From an uncultured beta proteobacterium (GTDB taxonomy: Bacteria > Pseudomonadota > Gammaproteobacteria > Burkholderiales > Burkholderiaceae): a stretch of 6,020 bases of DNA. The notes beneath the pieces were generated by a model. That model saw only the letters and a list, made by a program, of their open reading frames with translations, did no database searches and was not told the origin of the DNA. Numbering within the stretch: position 1 is the stretch's first letter; each line of letters starts with the position of its first letter. The stretch spans positions 1 through 6,020 of the forward strand of contig CAIYZI010000132.1 of assembly GCA_903930665.1 (NCBI GenBank). The letters run 5' to 3'. This document shows, one piece after another, positions 1 to 5,206 of the stretch. The position numbers were made by a program, and so were the translations under genes.

Positions 1-13
1 AGATTGGGAAAGA

Positions 14-217
14 TTGGCTTTAACTTCACCAATAAAGTCGACCCATGGAATTTCCGAGGTTCTGACGTTTGCTTGGGCACATCACAAGCTTGTCATTTTT
101 CTAGCCATGATGGCGATTGTTGCCTCAGTCTTATTAGGGCAAAGAATGATAGCTTCTGCTGAGGATGATCTGCAGCAGATTGACGCACTATCTGAGCTAT
201 CTTTATCTACGATTTGA
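14..217 (+). CDS. Hypothetical single-pass membrane protein, possibly 5'-partial
   Basis: I do not recognise this protein. Starting at a TTG codon it gives 67 residues. One hydrophobic stretch lies at about residues 25-42 (LVIFLAMMAIVASVLLG), preceded by a His/Lys turn (AHHKL) and followed by an acidic tail (AEDDLQQIDALSEL), so a single membrane span with a short soluble C-terminus is likely. A GGGA-type purine run lies just before the TTG, but the spacing is short. The reading frame stays open leftwards to position 2, so the real start may lie outside the window and this could be the C-terminus of a longer protein. No terminator hairpin follows the stop. The composition is sensible for a protein, but existence and start are both uncertain. 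Confidence 0.4.
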   Translation: MALTSPIKSTHGISEVLTFAWAHHKLVIFLAMMAIVASVLLGQRMIASAEDDLQQIDALSELSLSTI

Positions 218-331
218 TGTGTAATCATTTTTTCTAATGTCATCAGTTAAACGGATTTTTCCTACACATGATTTATGAATTTTTTGATGAATATGTTTGT
301 AGATTTTAGAAGCATGTAGTAAGCTGGCATG

Positions 332-343
332 AGCAATATTGCT
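332..343. repeat. 12-bp perfect palindrome upstream of exported-protein gene
   Basis: AGCAATATTGCT reads the same on both strands and lies 45 bases before the ATG at 389. It could be a regulator half-site pair or a chance palindrome. No regulator is identifiable from the sequence. Confidence 0.3.
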
Positions 344-388
344 GATTAGAGTCTGAATTTTGGGCGTCAAAAATTTTGGAGAAGTTAA

Positions 389-838
389 ATGAAAAATATT
401 CGTAAAGTGCTTTCAGTCTTAATTCTTAGCTTCGGAATCCTTAGTTTTGGTGCTGGCGCTGCTGATGCACCTAAGGCTCCGTCCGGAACAGTGAGTATTA
501 GTGAAACGCAATTTGCGCTTATTGTGGGTGGTAGCACTGGCGGTGGAGTATTGACCTATCAAGGAAAAAAATATCCATTTAAAATTGGTGGAATGAGTTT
601 AGGCGCTAACGTTGGTGTTTCTAAATTATCGGCAAGTGGTGAGGTTTATGATTTGACTGATATCTCTAAATTTCCTGGGACCTTTACTAAGCTAGAAAGC
701 AGTATTACCTTGGGTGGTGGTATGGGTGGTACGGTTCTTAGAAATGAAAATGGTGTCATCATGCGCTTAACAAGCACGTCTGAAGGGCTTCAGCTGAACT
801 TAAGTGCCAGCGGTGTAACGGTTAAGCTTGACAGGTAA
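389..838 (+). CDS. Small exported glycine-rich protein of unknown function
   Basis: This 149-residue protein begins with a clear Sec signal peptide: basic n-region MKNIRK, hydrophobic core at residues 7-22, and small residues GAGAA near 21-25 as the cleavage zone. The mature part is rich in Gly, Ser, Thr and Val. It has the segment GVLTYQGKKYPFKIGGMSLG (53-72), then GVSKLSASGEVYDLTDISKF (76-95), then a second glycine run (108-114). I recall this GxLTYxGKxYPFxIGG...GEVYxL pattern from uncharacterised exported proteins of Burkholderiales, and it vaguely resembles DUF1134-type domains; that link comes from memory and is unverified. The ATG is supported by GGAGAAG at 378-384. A UUCG terminator downstream suggests a monocistronic transcript. 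Likely periplasmic or surface-associated; role unknown. Confidence 0.85.
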   Translation: MKNIRKVLSVLILSFGILSFGAGAADAPKAPSGTVSISETQFALIVGGSTGGGVLTYQGKKYPFKIGGMSLGANVGVSKLSASGEVYDLTDISKFPGTFTKLESSITLGGGMGGTVLRNENGVIMRLTSTSEGLQLNLSASGVTVKLDR

Positions 839-894
839 TCAAGGTATAGTGTTTTAGTTGCTCTAATAAGGACGGCAGTTCACAAGAAATGCCT

Positions 895-921
895 AAACCA
901 CCTTCGGGTGGTTTTTCGTTT
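895..921 (+). terminator. Rho-independent terminator with UUCG tetraloop
   Basis: AAACCACC (895-902) pairs perfectly with GGTGGTTT (907-914) around a TTCG loop. The T-rich tract TTCGTTTT follows. It lies 56 bases after the stop of the exported-protein gene and should end that transcript. Confidence 0.9.
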
Positions 922-948
922 TCAGCAGGGCGATTTAGTCTTTTACTC

Positions 949-967
949 ACTATTTTTCAAAAATAGT
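949..967. repeat. 19-bp inverted repeat between two terminator-flanked genes
   Basis: ACTATTTTT (949-957), a single central C (958) and AAAAATAGT (959-967) form a perfect inverted repeat. It lies just upstream of a candidate promoter for the Hc1-like gene. It could be an AT-rich operator or a weak hairpin. It is not followed by a T tract, so a terminator role is unlikely. Confidence 0.4.
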
Positions 968-974
968 TATCACT

Positions 975-1003
975 TTGGCCGGCAATCAATTCAAAAATAT
1001 ATA
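975..1003 (+). promoter_or_regulatory. Candidate sigma-70 promoter for Hc1-like gene
   Basis: TTGGCC (975-980) and TATATA (998-1003) are separated by 17 bases, the optimal sigma-70 spacing. Transcription would start near 1010 and give a leader of about 73 bases. The -35 box is imperfect, so this is a prediction by eye. Confidence 0.35.
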
Positions 1004-1039
1004 AGACTTTTTAAGGTAAAAGTATCATTGGGGTAAAGT

Positions 1040-1061
1040 AAATGGCAGTCTGGCCATTTTT
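1040..1061 (+). promoter_or_regulatory. Leader hairpin plus short T-run before Hc1-like gene
   Basis: AAATGGC (1040-1046) pairs with GCCATTT (1053-1059) around a 6-base loop, and the T-run at 1057-1061 overlaps the 3' arm. It sits between the candidate promoter and the ribosome binding site at 1074. It resembles a weak attenuator or a 5' UTR stabilising hairpin. The stem has only three G:C pairs, so termination would be inefficient. Confidence 0.3.
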
Positions 1062-1082
1062 AAAACATTAAAAGGAAGAAAT

Positions 1083-1322
1083 ATGACTCATCATGACAAG
1101 TTGCTTGAAGCGTTCGAAGTTTATAAATCAGAGAACGAAAAATTTCACGGAAAGGGTGTAAAAGCATCCGCTGCTAGAGCTCGTAAGGCGCTCCAAGAAA
1201 TTTCTGGCTCTTGCAAAGAGCGCCGAAAAGAAATTACCGCTGAAAAAGAAGCTTTAGAAGGCAAGCCTAAGGGTGAGGGCATGTCACAAGATGCTGCACG
1301 TCATGCTCATATTAGAAAGTAA
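1083..1322 (+). CDS. Histone H1-like (Hc1-type) small DNA-binding protein
   Basis: This 79-residue basic protein matches the pattern I know for the Hc1 histone-like family: an N-terminal helix (about 5-21), then GKGVKASAARARKALQEIS (23-41), then KERRKEI (45-51). The RARKALQEI core followed by a K/R-rich helix is the part that most resembles Hc1, whose chlamydial members compact the chromosome. The C-terminal 20 residues (KPKGEGMSQDAARHAHIRK) are polar and probably flexible. There is no long Lys/Ala/Pro repeat tail. The start is well supported: GGAAG (1074-1078) sits four bases before the ATG. The strong ribosome binding site and dedicated terminator fit an abundant single-gene transcript. A nucleoid or DNA-binding role is inferred from the family; a different coiled-coil function is possible. 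Confidence 0.75.
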   Translation: MTHHDKLLEAFEVYKSENEKFHGKGVKASAARARKALQEISGSCKERRKEITAEKEALEGKPKGEGMSQDAARHAHIRK

Positions 1323-1337
1323 TTTCTAAATCTAGAT

Positions 1338-1360
1338 AAACCACTTTCGAGTGGTTTTTT
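1338..1360 (+). terminator. Rho-independent terminator, UUCG loop, possibly bidirectional
   Basis: AAACCACT (1338-1345) pairs with AGTGGTTT (1350-1357) around TTCG, followed by TTT CTTG. It lies 15 bases after the Hc1-like stop. The mipA-like gene converges from the other side and ends at 1396. On the minus strand the same stem has a CGAA loop and only the three U of the stem as tail, so it may terminate the convergent transcript less well. Confidence 0.9.
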
Positions 1361-1395
1361 CTTGTCAAAAATTTGGGGATTGATGGAATAAGGGG

Positions 1396-2175
1396 TTATT
1401 CAAATCGATATGCTAAAGCCATAAAAATATTGTCTTGAAATGATCGTGTTACGACTGGGCTGTTATTGATTCCGCCCCCCATCCATTTGCGTTTTCCATA
1501 GATATTGACGTACCAGCTATTTACTACTGGAATTTCAATCATTATCCCGGCTAATGGATTTGTTGTGGCGGGCGCGGTATAAGTGCTATATCCAGTGAGT
1601 TGAGAGTCCGCTGCGCTAATGCCGTAATAGTAGTTGGCGTATTGACTAGATTGTCTTTGAAGTCCCAATTGTGGGTAGATTTTGATATCTCTATAGGTAT
1701 CTATTTCTCCAAAATAGGAAGCCTCATATAGTGCTCCTTGGGATTTTCCGAAGTCATAATAAGCGTTTACAAAAAATCCCCCAATGGGAGTTTCTTGAAA
1801 TGTCCCAACACCCAATGGGATAGGATCACTCTTATTAATTAAAGCGCCATTGATGACGGATCTTATTTTGTAGTCGTCTAGGTTAACTTTTCCAGCAAGC
1901 TCAAAATAACCATAACCCATTTTGAAAGTTTTAAAGCCGACTTGATCTATTCGCGCAAAAAAACGTTGGTAGTCAAAAAATGCATATGGCATTGCAATGG
2001 ATTGCGTTCCTTCGCTACCGGTGTGAAGGTTCGTTGAATATAGTGCTACACCGAGATCTCCAACAATGTGATCGGGTAAGCTGTCGGGTACATCATCTGC
2101 TGCATATGCTGATAGCGGCTGAAAGCATAGGATCAGTAGAGGTAAAAGGGCTGAGAGCCTTATGAACTTATTAAT
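1396..2175 (-). CDS. MipA/OmpV family outer-membrane protein, putative ATT start
   Basis: The coding frame gives a 259-residue protein of usual MipA/OmpV length if it begins at ATT (2175-2173). That start yields MNKFIRLSALLPLLILCFQ, a normal signal peptide with an AYA|ADD cleavage site at residue 25. The mature protein opens with DHIVGDLGVALYST and alternates amphipathic strands. Late family-like blocks are YYYGISAADSQLTGYSTYTA and NSWYVNIYGKRKWMGGG, then SPVV and the C-terminal LAYRFE. MipA was named as a scaffold between lytic transglycosylase and PBP1B in E. coli, while many homologues are simply outer-membrane beta-barrels. The first ATG (1992) would remove the signal peptide and first strand, so it is very unlikely to be the true start. 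The ATT lies two bases after the phosphatase stop, suggesting translational coupling; only a weak GGA lies nine bases upstream. An extra Glu follows the usual terminal Phe. Confidence 0.8.
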   Translation of the reverse strand: MNKFIRLSALLPLLILCFQPLSAYAADDVPDSLPDHIVGDLGVALYSTNLHTGSEGTQSIAMPYAFFDYQRFFARIDQVGFKTFKMGYGYFELAGKVNLDDYKIRSVINGALINKSDPIPLGVGTFQETPIGGFFVNAYYDFGKSQGALYEASYFGEIDTYRDIKIYPQLGLQRQSSQYANYYYGISAADSQLTGYSTYTAPATTNPLAGIMIEIPVVNSWYVNIYGKRKWMGGGINNSPVVTRSFQDNIFMALAYRFE

Positions 2176-2177
2176 TT

Positions 2178-2822
2178 TTAGAGGTCCACATTGTCTAGGG
2201 AGTCATCTACAAGATGACTTATGTCGGCCCATTTCTCAACGACCCATCTTTGCCCATCATGAGCTATGCGATTTAAGGAGGCGTTGGGCACAGAGGCAAT
2301 ACGCTGGGCGCTAAGCGCTTGCTGGGTAATAATGCGATAGATCATATCGAGTACGCCACCATGGCTAACAAGACAAATGGTTTTTCCAGGGTGATCCTGT
2401 GTAATTCTTTCAAGCGCATTCTTAATTCGACTGGCAAATTGAGAAATACTTTCGCCGCCTTCTAAATCGTGTTCAAGATCACGTGCTAAATGGACCTTCC
2501 AGACTTTAGGGTGAGCTTGTGGCGCTTCGCTGATTTTGAGTCCTTGTAAGACTCCAAAATGCCGCTCACGTAATTCCTTGTCCGAAACGGCGGGCTTACC
2601 AAACAGCTTTACGATGGCATTTGCTGTGTCGGCCGCTCTTTGTAGGTCGCTGGTATACAGCACATCAAAATGAAAGTTTGCAGCTTTAAGCGCCGCTGCC
2701 ATCTGAGTCGCTTGTTCTTGGCCATGGGAATTTAAGGCGATGTCAGTGTGCCCTTGAAGACGACCTTCGGCATTCCAAGGGGTTTCACCATGGCGAATGA
2801 GGCAGAAGTGGGTTGTACTCAT
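2178..2822 (-). CDS. Histidine phosphatase family protein (phosphoglycerate mutase-like)
   Basis: The 214-residue protein has the complete branch-1 histidine phosphatase signature. LIRHGETPWNAEGRLQGHTD (8-27) contains the nucleophilic His11 and Arg10. TSDLQRAADTA (58-68) supplies the conserved Arg62. LRERHFG (84-90) carries the acid Glu86. EGGES (121-125) precedes LVSHGGV (151-157) with the second catalytic His154. The enzyme should work in the cytoplasm through a phosphohistidine intermediate. The substrate cannot be read from sequence: GpmB-type phosphatase and CobC-type alpha-ribazole phosphatase share these motifs. No cobalamin genes are nearby. It is the first gene of a two-gene unit with the mipA-like gene. 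No Shine-Dalgarno motif precedes the ATG, but a TATTAT hexamer lies exactly six bases upstream, which would fit a leaderless message. Confidence 0.9.
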   Translation of the reverse strand: MSTTHFCLIRHGETPWNAEGRLQGHTDIALNSHGQEQATQMAAALKAANFHFDVLYTSDLQRAADTANAIVKLFGKPAVSDKELRERHFGVLQGLKISEAPQAHPKVWKVHLARDLEHDLEGGESISQFASRIKNALERITQDHPGKTICLVSHGGVLDMIYRIITQQALSAQRIASVPNASLNRIAHDGQRWVVEKWADISHLVDDSLDNVDL

Positions 2823-2828
2823 CTGGCA

Positions 2829-2858
2829 ATAATAAAACGAGATGACTCATTCTGGCAC
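2829..2858 (-). promoter_or_regulatory. Candidate promoter for phosphatase-mipA unit, leaderless geometry
   Basis: On the minus strand GTGCCA (2858-2853) and TATTAT (2834-2829) are 18 bases apart. The hexamer ends six bases before the ATG at 2822, so transcription would begin at or within a base of the start codon. The -35 matches consensus at four of six positions and the -10 at five of six. Confidence 0.4.
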
Positions 2859-2864
2859 TATGAT
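2859..2864 (+). promoter_or_regulatory. Candidate -10 box for DUF486 gene, leaderless geometry
   Basis: TATGAT lies six bases before the ATG at 2871. It directly abuts the candidate -35 of the opposing promoter, so the two would compete for polymerase. No good -35 is visible at 16-18 bases upstream, which lowers confidence. Confidence 0.35.
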
Positions 2865-2870
2865 TGGCGA

Positions 2871-3230
2871 ATGCTCAATTTATCTATGTTTAATGGGCCG
2901 TACAGCTTTATTGGTTTATTAATGCTTTCAAATGTCTTTATGACTTTTGCTTGGTATGCCCATTTAAAGAATTTGTCTTCTAAGCCGTGGTGGATAGCGG
3001 TTTTGGTAAGCTGGTTCATTGCATTTTTCGAGTATGCACTTCAGGTTCCTGCAAATCGCTTAGGTTTTCAGCACTTCAGTCTTGGGCAGCTCAAAATTGC
3101 ACAAGAGGCTATTACATTAAGCGTATTTATACCTTTTGCGGTCTTTTACATGGGTGAGCCTTTTAAGTTGGATTACCTTTGGGCTGGTGCTTGCCTGCTC
3201 GGCGCCGTCTACTTTATGTTTAGATCATGA
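2871..3230 (+). CDS. DUF486 / DMT-like small integral membrane protein
   Basis: With the start at 2871 this is a 119-residue protein that matches the DUF486 family pattern, which is usually about 110-120 residues. Characteristic blocks are LSNVFMTFAWYAHLK (19-33), a Trp-rich WWIAVLVSWFIAFFEYALQVPANRLGF around 40-66, the LKIAQEAITL segment (74-83) and the final FYMGEP...LGAVYFMF (92-117). Four membrane spans are expected at roughly 11-30, 40-58, 77-95 and 100-117. The family is often annotated as DMT transporter-like, but I know of no demonstrated substrate. The frame runs open back to 2748, overlapping the phosphatase gene; that extension is not membrane-like and is best treated as non-coding. 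ATG 2886 (114 residues) is the alternative start. Neither has a Shine-Dalgarno motif; the TATGAT box six bases before 2871 favours that one. Confidence 0.85.
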   Translation: MLNLSMFNGPYSFIGLLMLSNVFMTFAWYAHLKNLSSKPWWIAVLVSWFIAFFEYALQVPANRLGFQHFSLGQLKIAQEAITLSVFIPFAVFYMGEPFKLDYLWAGACLLGAVYFMFRS

Positions 3231-3275
3231 TGCTTTTACGATATCGAGCTTCTGAGAAATGATTAAGGTTAACTT

Positions 3276-3512
3276 GTGAAAAAATATTTATCTGTAGCAA
3301 TTTTTGCTTCTATGGGTTTGATGGCTTGTGCGGCTGTGTATACCGATGCATCTGATGCTAACCATGTCACATTTCTAAATAGCGATGGCGATTCCATTGC
3401 GCAATTGACTCCCAAAGCAAATGCGTATTGTGCTCAATATGGCAAAGTGGCTATCTATCGAAATAGCGATAGTTCTTTGGTTTCCATCTTTGACTGCAAG
3501 CCTGTCAAATAA
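3276..3512 (+). CDS. Small predicted lipoprotein of unknown function
   Basis: The 78-residue product starts at GTG, supported by AAGG at 3265-3268 with seven bases of spacing. A lipoprotein signal peptide is visible: MKKYLSVAIFASMG followed by the lipobox LMAC, making Cys18 the lipidated residue. The mature chain of about 60 residues contains NHVTFLNSDGDS (29-40), then a KANAYCAQYGKVAIY segment (47-61), and ends SIFDCKPVK. Cys52 and Cys74 could form a disulfide in the periplasm. I recall similar short lipoproteins with a K-A-x-x-Y-C-x-x-Y-G-K motif in proteobacteria but know no function. The gene follows the DUF486 gene by 45 bases and may be co-transcribed. It converges on prfC with only seven bases between the stops and no clear terminator. 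Confidence 0.75.
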   Translation: MKKYLSVAIFASMGLMACAAVYTDASDANHVTFLNSDGDSIAQLTPKANAYCAQYGKVAIYRNSDSSLVSIFDCKPVK

Positions 3513-3519
3513 TCTATAT

Positions 3520-5172
3520 TTAACCTGCTAGGTTTGATTGATAAATTAGGCCAGCATGCTCTCTGAGCGCATGGAATTGAATGGATTCCCAGCGTTGCTG
3601 AGCAACATCCAGCTCTGATTTATGAGAGGCTAAAAACACGGCTGCTCCCACAACATCTTCAGCCATGCGGTGAAGGTTTTCTTGGGTAAATTTTTTCAGG
3701 GCAACAGGATCGTCGGAGCTAACCCAGCGAGCCAGGCTATAGCGCGCCGGAAGCAGTCTGACTTCAGCGCCATATTCTGTTTGTAGGCGATGACTGACAA
3801 CCTCAAATTGAAGCTGACCGAAGGCTCCCAACAGCATGGTGCCCCCTCCCATAGGGCGGAAAACCTGTATTGCGCCCTCTTCCCCGAGCTGCATTAGACC
3901 AGTGCGTAATTGCTTAGAGCGTAAGGGGTCTGCAGACTCCACCATGCGGAAGATTTCTGGGGCGAAAAATGGCAAGCCAGTAAATTGCAACTGCTCGCCT
4001 TCAGTTAGGGTGTCCCCAAGACGAAGCAAACCATGATTTGGTAATCCAATGATGTCGCCCGGAAAGGCTTCATCCAAAATATCACGGCGTTGGGATAAAA
4101 AAGAAAGAGCGTTATTGGTTCGAACTTCTTTACCGTTTCGACAAATTTTTAATTTCATGCCGCGCACAAAGTGTCCAGAGCAAATGCGTAAAAAGGCAAC
4201 GCGATCTCGGTGTGCGGGATCCATATTCGCCTGAATCTTAAAGACAACAGCAGAGAATTTATTTTCAGCGGGACTAACTTCACGCTGTAAAGCCTTACGT
4301 GATCCAGGCGATGGAGCTAACTCGACTAAGGTATTGAGAATCTCTCTTACGCCAAAATTATTGATAGCTGATCCGAAGAAGACTGGTGATTGCCGGCCTG
4401 CTAGAAAGGCTTCACGATCAAAAGCAGGCATTGCGTTTTTAATGAGATCAACTTCGGCTAAAGCATTTTCTAAATCTACGCCAAGACGTTCTTTAAGGGC
4501 TGGATCATGAATATCTACAATCGCATGGGAATCTTCGGTTACCCGATCCTCGCCAGACTTAAACATGCGCATCTGCATGTTGGCAATATCAATAACCCCC
4601 GCAAAAGATCTGCCCATGCCAACTGGCCAAGTAAAGGGGACAACCTCAATGCCTAATGCAGTCTCAATTTCATCCATCAACTCCATTGGTGGCTTTACTT
4701 CGCGATCCATTTTATTGATGAAGGTAACAATAGGTGTGTTGCGGGCGCGACAAACTTCTAATAAGCGCAGGGTTTGTGATTCCACTCCATTAGCCGCGTC
4801 AATGACCATAAGGGCTGAGTCAACCGCAGTTAATACGCGATAAGTATCTTCAGAGAAGTCTTGGTGACCCGGGGTATCGAGTAAGTTAATAATGCAGTCC
4901 CGATATTCCATCTGCATGACTGAGCTCGCTACAGAAATACCGCGTTGCTTCTCAATCTCCATCCAGTCAGAGGTAGCGTGTCTTGTAGCTTTTCGGGCTT
5001 TAACGCTACCCGCAATTTGAATAGCTCCGGCGTAGAGCAAAAGCTTTTCTGTGAGCGTGGTTTTGCCAGCATCTGGATGGGAGATGATGGCAAAACTACG
5101 GCGTCTTAAAACTTCTGCGCCTGGGGTGCTGGAGGAAATGGTATCGATGGTAATTCTGCGTTTAATAATCAA
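3520..5172 (-). CDS. prfC: Peptide chain release factor 3 (RF3), class II GTPase
   Basis: The 550-residue protein is recognisably RF3, the GTPase that releases RF1 or RF2 from the ribosome after peptide hydrolysis. All G motifs are present: P-loop SHPDAGKT (31-38), switch I RGIS (77-80), DTPGH (99-103) and NKMD (153-156). RF3-specific blocks follow, including KIQANMDPAHRDRVAF, a PNHG..LGDTLTEGE stretch, FTGLPFFAPEIF and EEGAIQVFRP. Compared with the 529-residue E. coli protein it has about 11 more residues before the RRRSFAIISH block and a C-terminal extension of about 11 after the REH motif. The start is TTG, the only ATG, GTG or TTG in frame between an upstream TAG and the P-loop. No Shine-Dalgarno motif is visible. 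It follows the pseudouridine synthase gene by 34 bases, but a perfect TATAAT lies in that gap. Confidence 0.97.
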   Translation of the reverse strand: MIIKRRITIDTISSSTPGAEVLRRRSFAIISHPDAGKTTLTEKLLLYAGAIQIAGSVKARKATRHATSDWMEIEKQRGISVASSVMQMEYRDCIINLLDTPGHQDFSEDTYRVLTAVDSALMVIDAANGVESQTLRLLEVCRARNTPIVTFINKMDREVKPPMELMDEIETALGIEVVPFTWPVGMGRSFAGVIDIANMQMRMFKSGEDRVTEDSHAIVDIHDPALKERLGVDLENALAEVDLIKNAMPAFDREAFLAGRQSPVFFGSAINNFGVREILNTLVELAPSPGSRKALQREVSPAENKFSAVVFKIQANMDPAHRDRVAFLRICSGHFVRGMKLKICRNGKEVRTNNALSFLSQRRDILDEAFPGDIIGLPNHGLLRLGDTLTEGEQLQFTGLPFFAPEIFRMVESADPLRSKQLRTGLMQLGEEGAIQVFRPMGGGTMLLGAFGQLQFEVVSHRLQTEYGAEVRLLPARYSLARWVSSDDPVALKKFTQENLHRMAEDVVGAAVFLASHKSELDVAQQRWESIQFHALREHAGLIYQSNLAG

Positions 5173-5184
5173 GGTTTGAACAGG

Positions 5185-5190
5185 ATTATA
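5185..5190 (-). promoter_or_regulatory. Consensus -10 box upstream of prfC
   Basis: TATAAT occurs on the minus strand at 5190-5185, twelve bases before the TTG start of prfC, predicting a leader of about five or six bases. The -35 region overlaps the end of the upstream gene and is poor. prfC may have its own promoter besides read-through from the pseudouridine synthase gene. Confidence 0.35.
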
Positions 5191-5206
5191 AGCGGGGATC
5201 AGCTAC

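Noticed and set aside
284..312. TTGATG - 17 bases - TAGAAG as promoter for the exported-protein gene
   Set aside because: The -10 is weak and several equally poor alternatives exist in this AT-rich gap, so no single site can be supported.
1980..2165. Plus-strand frame opposite the N-terminus of the mipA-like gene
   Set aside because: It is antisense to the signal peptide and first strand of the MipA/OmpV protein, has no Shine-Dalgarno and no recognisable protein features.
2748..2870. N-terminal extension of the DUF486 frame back to 2748
   Set aside because: It overlaps the phosphatase start antiparallel, adds 41 residues not seen in the family and contains the divergent promoter region.
3522..3534. 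AACCT-GCT-AGGTT hairpin as a terminator between lipoprotein gene and prfC
   Set aside because: Only five base pairs, located inside the prfC C-terminal codons, and no T-run on either strand.
3836..4843. Plus-strand frames at 3836-4036, 4049-4234 and 4565-4843
   Set aside because: All lie antisense within prfC, which is coding along its full length with every G motif intact.
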